Assembly (NCBI GenBank): GCA_032717465.1
Contig: JAVRFU010003718.1
Location: 1,384,926-1,448,925 of the forward strand
Source of the DNA: Coenobita brevimanus
Taxonomy: Eukaryota > Arthropoda > Malacostraca > Decapoda > Coenobitidae
Length of the DNA stretch: 64,000 bases
Reading direction: 5' to 3'
Shown here one piece after another: positions 9,711 through 24,674 of the stretch. Position numbers and translations under genes: made by a program. Position 1 is the stretch's first letter, and each line of letters opens with the position of its first letter. The notes beneath the pieces were generated by a model. That model had not been told where the DNA came from and made no database searches. It saw only the letters and a program-made list of their open reading frames with translations.

Positions 9711-10441
9711 GAATTACAAAGCTCTCAAGTTTTATTCCCAATTAAAAAGCTCTCAAGTTTTATTCCCAATTAAAAAGCTCTCAAGTTTTATTCCCAATTA
9801 AAAAGCTCTCAAGTTTTATTCCCAGTTAAAAAGCTCTCAAGTTTTATTCCCAATTAAAAAGCTCTCAAGTTTTATTCCCAATTAAAAAGCTCTCAAGTTT
9901 TATTCCCAATTAAAAAGCTCTCAAGTTTTATTCCCAATTAAAAAGCTCTCAAGTTTTATTCCCAATTAAAAAGCTCTCAAGTTTTATGCCCAGTTACAAA
10001 GCTCTCAAGTTTTATGCCCAATTACAAAGCTCTCAAGTTTTATGCCCAATTACAAAGCTCTCAAGTTTTATGCCCAATTACAAAGCTCTCAAGTTTTATG
10101 CCCAGTTACAAAGCTCTCAAGTTTTATGCCCAGTTACAAAGCTCTCAAGTTTTATGCCCAATTACAAAGCTCTCAAGTTTTATGCCCAGTTACAAAGCTC
10201 TCAAGTTTTATGCCCAGTTACAAAGCTCTCAAGTTTTATGCCCAGTTACAAAGCTCTCAAGTTTTATGCCCAGTTACAAAGCTCTCAAGTTTTATGCCCA
10301 GTTACAAAGCTCTCAAGTTTTATGCCCAATTACAAAGCTCTCAAGTTTTATGCCCAATTACAAAGCTCTCAAGTTTTATGCCCAATTACAAAGCTCTCAA
10401 GTTTTATGCCCAATTACAAAGCTCTCAAGTTTTATGCCCAG
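9711..10441 (+). repeat. 28-bp satellite, 26 units in two homogenised blocks
   Basis: The core GCTCTCAAGTTTTAT recurs every 28 bp from 9721 to 10,421. Units 1-9 read ATTCCC...TTAAAAA; units 10-26 (from 9973) read ATGCCC...TTACAAA, with an A/G alternation (CAATTA or CAGTTA). Because 28 is not a multiple of 3, the resulting long ORFs cycle through three frames and are not genes. Confidence 0.97.
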
Positions 10442-10539
10442 CAGCTCCAGGGAAACGAATCACAGACGTAAAAATGTGAGTGATGAATTCCCCATTAAAC
10501 AGGATGTACGACCCAGACTTCTTTACCAGGCACGACTGA

Positions 10540-10925
10540 ACCCCACCCCTTCCCTACCGTCCCCCGCCACCCCTTTTCTACCACCCCACCACCCCTTTCC
10601 TACCACCCCACCACCCCTTTCCTACCACCCCCACCACCCCTTTTCTACCACCCCACAACCCCTTTTCTCCCACCCGCCACCCTTCTCCCACCACCCCTTC
10701 CCTACCGTCCCCCGCCACCCCTTTTCTACCACCCCACAACCCCTTTCCTACCACCCCACCACCCCTTTCCTACCACCCGCCACCCTTCTCCCACCACCCC
10801 CGCCACCCCTTTTCTACCACCCCACCACCCCTTTCCTACCACCCGCCACCCCTTTCCTACCACCCGCCACCCTTCTCCCACCACCCCCACCACCCCTTTC
10901 CTACCACCCCCCACCACCTCTGCCT
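10540..10925 (+). repeat. C-rich minisatellite
   Basis: Variants of CCACCCCTTTCCTACCACC recur at about 17-25 bp intervals, mixed with GCCACCCTTCTCCCACC. Reading frames give His/Pro/Thr repeats only. Confidence 0.85.
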
Positions 10926-11214
10926 TAACCTCACACCACCCCTCCCTACCACCCCCTTGTTACCACCCCCCTACGTCCCCCTTACCATTACCTCTCCCCC
11001 CCCCCTGCTGTGGAGGTGGTAATCTGATGGCATAGGGATGGTGTGTCCTTACTTGAGCCGATTTAACTTCTTTGCCTCCATGACGTCTTATTTAACGCCT
11101 TCCATGGCACCTGCACACGACTTTATTCATCTTAACCCTTTCAGACCGGTGATGTGTTTATTGATTTATTTCTGCAACCTTCAGAAGAATTTATTTAACT
11201 TTGAGATAGATGGT
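10926..11214. other. non-coding stretch
   Basis: C-rich sequence to about 11,000, then unique sequence with no recognisable gene. Confidence 0.5.
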
Positions 11215-11362
11215 GTCAAGATGTATATGAGAGAGTAGGTGTTAATTGGGGGGAGGGCAGCGAGATGGCAGAGGACAGAGCGACATGGAGGTGATCTGTT
11301 TGTAGCCGCCCCTTACGGATTTAAGGCGTCTTGCAGTAGATGTTTATAGACAGATAGATAGA
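11215..11362 (+). mobile_element. LINE-A 3' end
   Basis: From ATGTATATGAGAGAG through the LINE-A terminus TTTGTAGCCGCCCCTTACGG and AAGGCGTCTTGCAGTAG to a short (GATA)n tail at 11,346-11,361. It matches the 3' end of the full-length copy at 57,287-60,466. Confidence 0.85.
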
Positions 11363-11636
11363 ATAACCTCTCGTACAAAAGAGTTGAGTGAAGGCTATGT
11401 CTGACCCATCCAGTTGCAATCCCACGTAAGCTGAATAAAACTGACCTTAGAAAGCACGAGTAAAATGCAATGGCGTCCTTGTAGTGCCAGAGGTAAGCCT
11501 GGCACTACAATGGCCTCATATTTTAGTCATCCCTCTCATGGGCTCGTTTTCGTTCTCTTATTTTCTCGTTCTCTTATTTTTAGTCGAGGTATCGCCGAGT
11601 GATTTTATTCAACTTTTGAAAAACCCATTGCATTAA

Positions 11637-11637
<1 letters not shown>

Positions 11638-11686
<49 letters not shown>
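11638..11686 (+). repeat. (TG)n microsatellite
   Basis: A run of about 24 TG units. Confidence 0.97.
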
Positions 11687-14432
<2,746 letters not shown>

Positions 14433-14433
14433 G

Positions 14434-14473
<40 letters not shown>

Positions 14474-14622
14474 ACCAGTATGTGCGTGTGTGCGTGCAGT
14501 GGTGATGAAGGGAGTGTGCGGGCCGGACGTACTAAATTGTGTTTGGTATTTAATGATGATGTCGAGTGAGCTAAGCCTTCCGCACGCAAGGATTTATGGT
14601 GTGTGTGTGTGTGTGTGTGTGT
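14434..14622 (+). repeat. two (TG)n microsatellites
   Basis: (TG)n at about 14,434-14,471 and 14,598-14,622 with unique sequence between. Confidence 0.95.
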
Positions 14623-14818
14623 TACAAGACGAATTGACTTGGGTTTCGAAGGACGTATGGTAATCAGGCGGATATAATTGCTTTCCCTTAATCTGTCCCG
14701 TGAATGGAACAAAATCGTCTGTAGGTAGCAAAGATTGTAATTAACCCCTTCGGCCCGAGGATGCCAATACTTTTATAGTTCTTGTTGCCACCAAACGATT
14801 TTATCACTTTAAGAGAAC

Positions 14819-15086
14819 ACTATACTCAGTTTTTTTTTTTTTTTTTATTAAGGCGAAGATGCACTTGACAGGATGGTGATGATTGGCTGAATGCAACATT
14901 ACTTCATAATCTCTTTACTCGTTAGCATTATTAATTGACAACATATATCTGAGGGGGAAATTTAGGTTAGTAAATGTTATTCGGACATGAGGTTAGTAAA
15001 TGTTATTCGGACATGTTGCATTCCGCCAATCATCACCAACCAGTCGAGTGCATCTTCGCCTCAATAAAAGAAAATGGAGTATAGTA
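14819..15086. mobile_element. MITE with long inverted repeats
   Basis: The left arm starts ACTATACTC, then a T-run and ATTAAGGCGAAGATGCAC, TGATGATTGGCTGAATGCAA. The right arm is its inverse: TTGCATTCCGCCAATCATCA, GTGCATCTTCGCCTCAATAA and GAGTATAGT. Arms are about 70-80 bp around a loop of about 110 bp. A 26-bp phrase (GGTTAGTAAATGTTATTCGG) is directly repeated inside the loop next to the right arm (about 14,965 and 14,991). No ORF. Confidence 0.75.
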
Positions 15087-15165
15087 ATGAAAGGTATAAG
15101 GAAGGTTGTATCCAAACTCTGCAGTGTGGAACGTCTCTCCTAAGCTGAATAAAATCGCCAGTATT

Positions 15166-15200
<35 letters not shown>

Positions 15201-16295
15201 CTATTGTACTGAAGAGGATAAGAGGGAAGCAAGGGAAAGTTGAAGGGAGGAGCGGGATGAACCAGGAGAGTGATGGAAGAGGGGCAGTTAACGTGGAAGG
15301 GTTATGGAAATGGAAAGGAAAGTGGTAGGAGGCATGGAGATACCTCACTCATGGTCGGAATAACTCGTACTCTATTCCGTATAATGCCTGGAGATTTTAT
15401 TCATGTGAAAGTGTCTCGTAGAATCCAGAAAGTATTACAGAAAAAGGAAAATGGAGGAAGAAAGAGGGGAAGGGGAAGATGTAGAATAGAAAATAAAAGA
15501 AATTGAAGACAGATGAAGCAGAACAGAAAAAAAAGGAAGGGGAAAGGCAAGATAAATTAACCCGTTCAACCAGATGGCGTCATTTAATTGTATTCCTATT
15601 TTCCCCAAGAATACCTGCCCCTTCTTCGTTGACTATAGATAAAAAAAAAGTCCTCTTACACTCTAATAAGTCAAACTCCCTCCTTCTGTGATTTAATACC
15701 ATTCGTCCATTTATGCCACGAAACGCGAGTCCCTTTCTTCACTGACTCAAATAATAGTCCCCGTTGCACGTAATGACTCAAAACCGTATGGGTTCTCCAT
15801 CCCTGTGACTCAGATCCTTGTGTGTCGTTCCCTTCTCGTCTGTGACTCAAAATAGTGTCCTTAGTGGCGTGAGTCAGGACCTCCTCCAGTCACCCTGTGG
15901 TCATGACGAGCCTGAGTTGATTTAAAGGCGGCAGTAGAGCGTGATCCTTGGGCACCAACACGGCTGAGGGAGGGAGGGGGTGACGGGAGAGGGAATGGGA
16001 TGGCTAAAGGGGAATGGGGATGAAGGGGGAGGTAAGGGGGTGAAGAGGGCTACCTCAAAGGGGACGGTGCGAAGGGGAAAGGAAGGAGGGTCAAGAGAGG
16101 ATGGTTAAATGGGAGCGTGTGAGGGGTTGGGTGAGTAGGGGGGAGGGGATGGGTGGATGGATGAATAGTGATGTGTGAGGGTAAGGATGCTGGGTGGGAA
16201 TGAGGCATCTGGCGTCATCCTCTACTCCACTTGAGAGATAAGGATCAGTTTCCCTTATCAACTTACACTGTTCTCCTCCTTTACCCCTTCCCCTC
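15087..16295. other. non-coding stretch with (GA)n
   Basis: (GA)n at 15,169-15,198, then purine-rich sequence at 15,200-15,540 and G-rich sequence at 15,960-16,190. No gene recognised. Confidence 0.6.
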
Positions 16296-16339
<44 letters not shown>

Positions 16340-16945
16340 TTCCTACCTCCCCTCCTTTTTCTTCTTACCCTCTTCATTCACATCCAACTCCACTTCTCTG
16401 TTTCTCCTCTCCCATCCTTATCATTTTCACTCCCCTTGTTAACCTCCCTCCCTACCCCATCCCACGTCTTTCCTTCCCTCCCATACCTTTTTCATTTCCT
16501 CCTTCCCATCTCTTTCCCCATTCCTACCATAAGCATCTTCATTCACACCCACTCTCCTCCATTCCTCTTACCTTTCCTCTCTCGCCTCCATCTCCCTCTC
16601 CCTTCCATACCTGCCTCCTTTTCTCCCGCCAGTTCATCTTTCCCTCCCTCTCTCCCCTCTCCCCATTCCTCCCAAACCTCTTTCATTCCCTCCCTGCCCT
16701 CTCCCTCTCCCATCTTCCTTGTTCTTCCCACCTTTCCTCCCAGCATCCCTTCCATTATCTCTCCTTTCCCCCTCCTCACACCTCTCCCTCCTATACCTCC
16801 CTCCTTCCCTCCCTCCCATATTCCACCACAGGATGAGTTATGAGTGGACATGACCTTGTGATCCTGTGGGCTCGTGGCAGAGTGAGCCGCCAGGGGAGAC
16901 TGGGCTGATTTGGTAGGGTGGCAGGGAAGGGTAACAAAGAAGTGT

Positions 16946-17011
<66 letters not shown>

Positions 17012-17012
17012 A
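16296..17012. repeat. (CT)n, polypyrimidine and (TG)n/(GA)n tracts
   Basis: (CT)n at 16,297-16,334, polypyrimidine low-complexity DNA at 16,340-16,830, (TG)n at about 16,944-16,999 followed by (GA)n at 16,999-17,012. Ser/Pro/Leu ORFs here are compositional. Confidence 0.85.
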
Positions 17013-17064
17013 AGCAACGGTACAGAGTGTTAAGGTTCCGTTTTCGTTTTTAAAGGCTCCAACA

Positions 17065-17285
17065 TGCTTGCATGTGTCGGCCTTGGTCACCTAATGGCGG
17101 CTCTCCACGCTGCACGATCCATTGCAGCCTCCCTGTTCAGTCCCTTAACCCTGAGGTCACACTTAATGACCTCGTCCCATGTCTTTCTCGGTCTACCCCT
17201 CATAACCCCACCCCCAATATTAACACTTCTCACCTTCCTCACCCAATTATCATCCCCCATCCTCTCCACATGTGGGGTGGGAAAA
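17065..17285 (-). pseudogene. LINE RT C-terminal fragment (another family)
   Basis: The minus strand encodes HVERMGDDNWVRKVRSVN, then RGRPRKTWDEVIKCDLRVKG and REAAMDRAAWRAAI before a stop at 17,087. This is the C-terminal tail of a non-LTR RT related to but different from LINE-A. Only about 75 codons remain. Confidence 0.8.
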
Positions 17286-17560
17286 AGAATCAAAAGAATA
17301 TCAAGGAACAAGAATGGAAAAGTAATAAGGCAAATGATAACAAGAGAGAACAGTAATTGAAAGGTAAGGTGGAGGGTAATATGGGAGGTGTGAGGAAGGA
17401 GGACACAGTACCAGGGAAAGGTAGATGGAAGGGTGGGGAAAGTGAGGCAAAAGGTGGCTGGGACAAAAAATAATTGATGGAAGTGTAATATAAAATAACG
17501 TGGAAGAAATAAGAGAACTAGATGGGAGGGTGGAGAATGGCGAATTAAAATAAGTGGATT

Positions 17561-17775
17561 TTTTTTTTTTTTTAAGGAAGAAGGAACCAAAGGCCAGGAG
17601 CCCGCAAAATGTTCCCTCCAAGAAAATAACAAAACCAAAATAACAGAGCCAAATTCAAGGTCCGTTCGTTTCGAGATGCCTGAACACACTGCGTTTGAAA
17701 GACTGGAGATAATAGGCAGTAGGAAATACAGACAGAGGGAGACGGTTCCAGAGTTGACCTGTTGCATAAACACAA
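17561..17775 (-). mobile_element. LINE-B 3' end with poly(A)
   Basis: A T-run at 17,561-17,575 is the poly(A) tail. Then come GGAAGAAGGAACCAAAGGCC and coding remnants of the RT C-terminus (QLWNRLPLSVFP...LQSFKRSVFRHL, minus strand). It is 5'-truncated at about 17,775. Confidence 0.85.
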
Positions 17776-19010
17776 GAATAAAGGAAAGCAAACGAGAAGG
17801 ATAAAACGAAAAGTAATGCCGTCATCTTTCTAATATACTGTAACAAACTGCTTCTTCCTTTATAACCAATGCATCTTCCTTCCTTCCTTCCTTTCTTCCT
17901 TCGCTGTTCCTTCATCCGGGTTTCCATTCGTTCCTGTCTTCATCTCCCCACCAGCATTGTCCTGCGAGGTGTCTGAGTGGAATGCAATTTGCCTGGTGAA
18001 TGCTGACACGCCGGGCAGGAAGGAGCAGAAGGAACGGGGGAATGGAAGGAGAGAAAGGAAAGGAAAGAAGGGAGACAGGGAAGGAAAGAAGGAAGGGAAT
18101 GTTTGAGGTGAGGAAAGGTACCCACTGAGTGTGTGTGTACTGATGGAAGGGAAGCAGAGAGGGACGGAAGGGAGGGAAGGAAGTGACTGTCTTCACTGAA
18201 GTAGGAAAGGAAGAAAGGGAGTGTATGAGATGAGAAGGAAGGGAGGAAGGAAGGAGGAGAGAGTTTAAAGTGAAGGAAGTAAGGAATGGAGTTAATGTCT
18301 TAGATGCGGAAAGGAACGGCAGGTGGATGGATGGACCCTACCCAGCTCCTACCCTCCTTCTACATCCTCTCCACCCCCACCCGTTTGCCTTACCCGCTGC
18401 CTCCCCCTCCTCCATCACCACCAACGCGCACTACACGTCTGCGGTCCTTGCCCTTACACCTATCCCCATCCTACTTCCCCTCCTATATAATTCCCTCCCC
18501 TATTTCCCTCCCACATCCCTTATCACCCCCTCCTACCACCCCCTCACCCCTACCGCTTCTTAAATCTCATCTTTATACCACCCCTTATTTTTCCTCCCTT
18601 ACCCCCTTCTACCTCCTCTATTCCTCTGCCCCCACCTATCCCCTCTCCTACCTCCCATCTTTCCGCACGTCCCCATCCCTCCTCCTCCCACCCTTCTTCT
18701 TCATTGTGCCTGACGAAACACGCCTCGCATTACCTGAAGACAATGGCCAAGTGGATCTCTGGTACCCTCCCACTCCCACACCACCCCATACCCCTACACC
18801 CACACCCTACTGACCCTCACCCTCCATCATACAGTCTGTCTGTCTCACACTTACACCCTTCCACCTTTTCGCACCCACACCTCTCCTCACACCCTCCACC
18901 CTCCAACACATTCCACCCACACAACCCAACCTCACACCCATACACCCTTCCTCTTAGTCCTCTTCACATCCAGCACCCCACACCCTCAACCACACCCTCC
19001 CAGAACCTTG
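17776..19010. repeat. low-complexity GA-rich then C-rich DNA
   Basis: (CTTC)n near 17,875-17,895; GGAAGG/GAAAGG-type repeats at 18,040-18,290; CCTCC/CACCC-rich DNA at 18,340-19,010. ORFs are compositional artefacts. Confidence 0.75.
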
Positions 19011-20700
19011 CTCACACCTGCACCTTCCCCATGCCTCAGTTCCACTAAGATCACTACCCTTCAGCTTTGCCTTAAATCAACACTGGTTCTGACGTCATTT
19101 TTCCACACGTTCTCGTTTAGCGGGCAGGATGATAGAAAACGTCATGTTAGTACAACTAAAGTGATATATATTAGATATGGGTATAGCAAGAATACGTATG
19201 AGTAATGAATTAAAACCTATCCAGATTGATGTGTACGAATGTTAAATGGTTAATGTAAAAAAAAAAATGTTCAGTACTTGCTGAAAGTATCGAAATAAAA
19301 GACTAATAAATTCATCCTCACCTGTCAAATAATAGAGAGAAACTATCCATATAACTATTCCATTCATTTGTCTATCCCTGCGTGATAAAAGTATGTATAT
19401 ACAGGTAACTAACCACAAATAGATTACATCAGTTTATCATCTAATCCGTGAAGTCATGCTGACCATCATACTATGCCAGACTCGTTGGCAGTTCATTTAC
19501 ACTCGATTTACTGCCAGAATTGCTTCTGCTTCCTGAACACTTTTAAGTAAATGTGACTGCAAGTGTCTGGCATTTGCCTTGTGAGCTAAATAATAAAGTT
19601 GCAACAATACTTCCGGCCGGGTGCAGGTAGACTGGTCCACGACGTATTCTTCCTTGTTTTACCTGAGTGTATTATACACAAACGATACATTTTCAACGAC
19701 TTATCTATGATAGATATACAGAATAATACATGTTAATGCCTCCGAACCATGCCAAAATCTCCTTTATTGCACAAAATCAGCATAAATGGGTAGCGTGGAA
19801 ATTTTCCTCACTGATGTTGAAGGACGTCCGTCTCTTCCACGTGTAGGTACGTCGTTCATTTGTTTTTCCGCAATAACGGACGATTTCCACGAAACAACAT
19901 CCCAACCACCCTTATTCGCACCTTGCATCCACATCCACACTCTTACACCCACACCCCGCCGTAACCCCGCCATCTTACACTCTTCCTCACATCCTCCATC
20001 CAACATCCACATCATTTAACTTCCCTTCTCTCACCCAATACCTACCTTCCTCGTGCGCTACACTTGGCACTTAATCTGCACCTTCCATTCTCTCCACAAC
20101 CACCCACCACTCACACCCTACGCCACCCTCCTCTCACCTTACATTCATTGGTACAGAAACCAAACTTACGGCTGTACGCTCAATACTTTAATTGCGAAAG
20201 GGAAGGAAACCCGTAACTCAGACTGACAATTGTCAGACTCCTCTGGTTATTAGCCTCCATCAACCTCTGTTGCAAATTACAAAGTGTAGGTGTAGAAATT
20301 GCCTAGTAACTATACTTTCGTTACAGAAATTGCCACAAAACCTGGGGTCTTGCCTTCACCTTTGCGATTTAAGTTTTAAGCATGCGGAAATTAGACCAAC
20401 GATTAAAACCACGGAGGGAACATTTCCAACAGATTTTGATTGAATTATCAAAGAGGAGCGTACGAATGGATATAATCCTGAACACAAAATTTGAAAGGCC
20501 TTGATATTATGGATATTGACAAATACGTAAAACAGTTCTCGGCACCAGCGATGATGGTTTAAGAATTACTGACGAACATTTACAGGTAAATGAAACAAAG
20601 AATTTCTCAGTAAAATAGACCTGTAAAAAAATCGAACACTGAACCAACTTTCGTTACAAAAAGATTGGTTACTGAAATCTGGCAGTCAGTCAGTCCACCT
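19011..20700. other. non-coding unique sequence
   Basis: AT-balanced unique DNA. Small ORFs (under 85 codons) show no recognisable domain. Confidence 0.5.
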
Positions 20701-22169
20701 GCTGCCTTGCATTCCCATTTTTCATCCAGTTTTTTTAAATCCCACTGGAAACAGTCCCCCCCCCCTTCCTACCCACTGTTTCTTACTTCCACCCTATATT
20801 TTTCACTCCTGCTGTCCACCATTTACTTTCTGCAACTTCCCTCCATTCACTGTTTGTTGCCTTCACTTTCCACCCTCTACCTCCCACCTTTACCCCTTGT
20901 CTCCGAGCACTTACCTCCACTTTCCATCTCCCACATCCCTCTCCGCATTACCTCCAGTTCTTCTCTTGTTACCTCACCCATTTATCTCTCACGCTCACCC
21001 TCACGACTGGACAAGACGTGGGATGTCGAGTTGGAACAGTTACGTGAGAGAGTGACGATTAGCAGACACCTTCATTTGTTCCCACAGTCTCTCCCCTTTC
21101 CCATATGCCCCCCTCCCCCCCATTGCCCTCCACATACTCATCTCCCGCTTTACTCATCGGATTATCCCCTACATTCACCCTTCTCATATATTTCCCTGTC
21201 CACCACATACATCCACTTCTGCGTTATTCACCTGACTCAGGCCAGTCATGCTTCATCTTCTCTCTTTTCCATACATTTACCGGTTAATTTACAACATCCT
21301 TTAACTCTACCTTCCTGTTTGCCTAACTAGTGAATTACCTGTGTACCGTATTTGGTTACCTACCATCCTACTTACCTAGCTACTCACCTACCCACCTGCC
21401 TGCTTACCTACCTACCTACTTAGCTACTTATCACTCATTCCCCCGTACTACTCATTTTCCATATACTTAACCTATCTGCTAGTATATTTACCTACTTATC
21501 CTTTAACAACTCATTTACTCATTCGCACTACCCACATACCTATACAGTCTACTCATTTATTAACATCACGACATCCATCTATAGATAGATAGATAGACGA
21601 CATCCATCCACCCTACCACCTCTACCCACCTGCCCACTTAGCCTAACCACGCATCTACCGACCCTACCCAAGTGTGGACCTTGTACATGCAAAACAATAC
21701 AGCACATCCCTTCTCACACCTGACCTACACCATAACCCTTACCCACACCACACCTGTTACCCACATCTTACTTCTTACTCACACCTTACCTACACCACAC
21801 CTGTTACCTACACCATAACCCTTACCCACACCACACCTGTTACCCACACCATAACCCTTACCCACACCACAGCTGTTACCCACACATTACTCACACTTTA
21901 CCCACATTTAATTCCTAACATTCATCCCACATTCACTCTTTACGCATAATTACTCTCGTTTTACTCATACCAGACTCATATTTACACCATTCTTACTCGT
22001 TACTAGCATTTCACCTATGCAAGCCCTGGCCAATCCTACATACACCCACCCTGTCTACTGTATGTGTACGAGTTATCACATTAACTCACTCACCCATCAG
22101 TTCATCCAGTACGTCCATCAAGTATTCATCTGACCACCAATCATCATCAATTTATTCCTACCTAATCAC
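20701..22169. repeat. C/T-rich and TACC-type degenerate repeats
   Basis: Pyrimidine-rich DNA at 20,740-21,300; (TACC)n-like at 21,350-21,430; (GATA)n at 21,584-21,598; and a tandem of about 50-55 bp at 21,725-21,890 in which ACCCTTACCCACACCACACC plus TGTTACCC recurs. Confidence 0.7.
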
Positions 22170-22632
22170 TCGTTCAATCATCCAGACCCATCCATCCATC
22201 CTTGCATCCATCCATCAGTAAGATTTGCATAATTATTCATCTCTTCCTTCATCTGTCTTCACTACTCGAATGACTCTAATCTTATTCGAGTTTACTTTCC
22301 TATCTACTCATCAGCCTACCTACCCACTTAGCTGTCTGTCTGTCCACCTACATACGTATCATCCTGCCTGCCATCCTGTCTACTTACCAGCCAATCATAC
22401 AATCTACCACTAAACCTACTTTCCTGTGTAGCTACCTTGTAATGAGACAACAAACCACAAAATTAATAAAATTGGTACTTACGTATACCAACAAAGGCAA
22501 CCGGATTATATTAAACTGCATTACTTAATTACACATGAATTACATAACAGTGATGAATAAAACTGATGAATAATTATATAAATCTTACTGATGCAAGCAT
22601 TGATGGATGGATGGGTCTGGATGATTGAACGA
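22170..22632. repeat. large inverted repeat, 70-bp arms
   Basis: Left arm 22,170-22,241 (TCGTTCAATCATCCAGACCC ... AATTATTCATC) and right arm 22,565-22,632 (GATGAATAATTA ... GATGATTGAACGA) are inverted copies over about 68 bp, with a 323-bp spacer. The arms contain (CATC)n. It could be a foldback element or a duplicated inversion. Confidence 0.75.
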
Positions 22633-22979
22633 TTTTTTTTTTTCATACACAATTGACCAACAACCTTTATGATGGGGTGCGTAATGCATTAGATAAAGTA
22701 AATCGCGGGAGAAGAGATGCTCCGAAATTTCCATATCCGCACAGAATCCGATCCCCGTCTTGAGAAGCTAGACGTTACGTAGTCAGTGTCGACCAAGCTG
22801 TTGAACGGGGAGGGTGGTTGTGATTGTATGCTACGTTTTCCAGTGTATTTTATAAACTGAAGAGCATCATAACTGTCCAGAGGGGAGGGTGTAGGCTACT
22901 CTGTGTATTTCTCCACTTTTTTTCGTCGTCAATGGTAGGGTGCAATATATTTTAACCTCCTCAGTACGATGACTTCTTG

Positions 22980-23410
22980 TTTTACTCATGCGTGCTTGGA
23001 TGCGAGGCCTGGGGGAGGGGGGGACTGGTTTATGATTGAAAATTGAGAGGAAGGATGGGACTGGAGTGTACAGGTGTTGTGATGAGGAGGAGTAGATTGA
23101 GATGGTTTGGGCATGTGGAGAGGATTGAGGATGACAGGTGTGGAGGGATGAGAGGTGTGAATGAAGAATTGAGAGGAAGGATGGGACTGGAGTGTACAGG
23201 TGTTGTGATGAGGAGGAGTAGATGGAGATGGTTTGGGCATGTGGAGAGGATGGAGGATGACAGGTGTGGAGGGATGAGAGGTGTGAATGAAGAATTGAGA
23301 GGAAGGATGGGACTGGAGTGTATACGTGTTGTGATACTAAATTGTGATGAGGAGAGGTAGATTGAGATTGTTTGGGCATGTGGAGAGGATGGAGGATGAC
23401 AGCTGGGTGT
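22980..23410 (+). repeat. 126-bp tandem array derived from a LINE C-terminus
   Basis: GAGAGGAAGGATGGGACTGG recurs at 23,045, 23,171 and 23,297, exactly 126 bp (42 codons) apart. Each unit encodes a frame with LRWFGHVERIEDDRC, the hallmark C-terminal block of the LINEs here. The frame stays open through the first units and breaks in the third. Confidence 0.9.
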
Positions 23411-23634
23411 AGAAAATATAGTGCCCTGGTCCGCTGTGCAGCTTACGGATGCAAAAATGGGCACAGAAATTCATCGAAGAGAGATAGCATTCATTTTAAA
23501 GGCAAGAAATATATCTTGTTGCTAAGTCTATAAGAGTACTGATGAACACTACACTTTTTACACTCGTGCAACATACAGTATATTCGCATCGCGTTTAAAA
23601 AATTCCAAGGTGCAAAAAATAGGTGTTCAAAGAC

Positions 23635-23636
<2 letters not shown>

Positions 23637-23671
<35 letters not shown>
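23637..23671 (+). repeat. (GA)n microsatellite
   Basis: About 17 GA units. Confidence 0.97.
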
Positions 23672-23673
<2 letters not shown>

Positions 23674-24640
23674 GTAATATACAGTTACAGTAAGTGCATC
23701 GATGTCAGTGATTTGTGTATATACCATCGACCTCAGATTTATCTTTGTTATCATAATTAAGCAGACAGTAGGTGAAGGAGGTTACAAGGAAAAACGATAA
23801 AAAACAAAGTATATTGCAATGCAGTAACCTATGACGTTGTTTTATTGACACTCTTGACTAAATGTATCCCATACAGTTGGTAGGGCTAGGCAGAAGATAT
23901 CATAATCTATATATATTTTTGTACTGGGATATGTATTTATACAAAGGAGCGGCATTGAGACAGCGAAAACAATAACGGTGGAGGCTGCAAGTGCTGGTGT
24001 TTCAATATGGCCACCGTAAATGACACACTCGCTGCCGAACCTCTCCATGTTATAGAGCTCAGTGGTCGGCAGTGGGTCAAGTTCTGCTAATTTTAAATCT
24101 ACCCATACATTGCATCATTAATATATTGCATGAAGAATTAGCAAAAAATCGACAGTGTCCCCTAATAGATACAGTAATACATCTTTATTATTAAGTTATA
24201 ATTAAATGATTGAAGATTTTATTGAACTCTTATTTTCTTCCCCTCCCGTCCCAGAGCCATGTTTGAAGGTAAAGCTTCTCTCGTATTTACTGACTCCTTT
24301 TCCTGTTTTTGTGCATTTAAAGCTGATGTGAATGCTTGTAGCTATTACAGGAATCATGGGGAACATACTGGTGTAATTTTATCCATATTTTCTGTATGAT
24401 TTGAAGACTGGATGAAACATATGCCAGGCTTACACTAGGTAGGTAAGCTTATGCCGCTGTCAGGATGTACTTATATTTTGTGATGTTGGAGGGATGCCTT
24501 CATGTGGTAACACTGATATTACCGCGAAATGGATCTACCAGGTTATAGAATTATACGCCCCACAGTCCCCTCCCTGACCCCCAAAAGGAGGATGGCGGAC
24601 GGCAGGAGGTCAACTTTGGCTGCCTGATCACCATAGTAGT
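23672..24640. other. non-coding unique sequence
   Basis: No domain-bearing ORF; no element end recognised. Confidence 0.5.
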
Positions 24641-24674
24641 TCTTTATCTATCTATCTATCTATTGCCAGACGCC

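Noticed and set aside
9711..10441. Possible CRISPR-like array
   Set aside because: Direct repeats of 28 bp have no spacers, and the genome is eukaryotic.
9986..10928. ORFs of 145-304 codons with repeats such as KLSSFMPNYKALKFYAQ
   Set aside because: A 28-bp DNA repeat read through three frames; no flanking gene structure.
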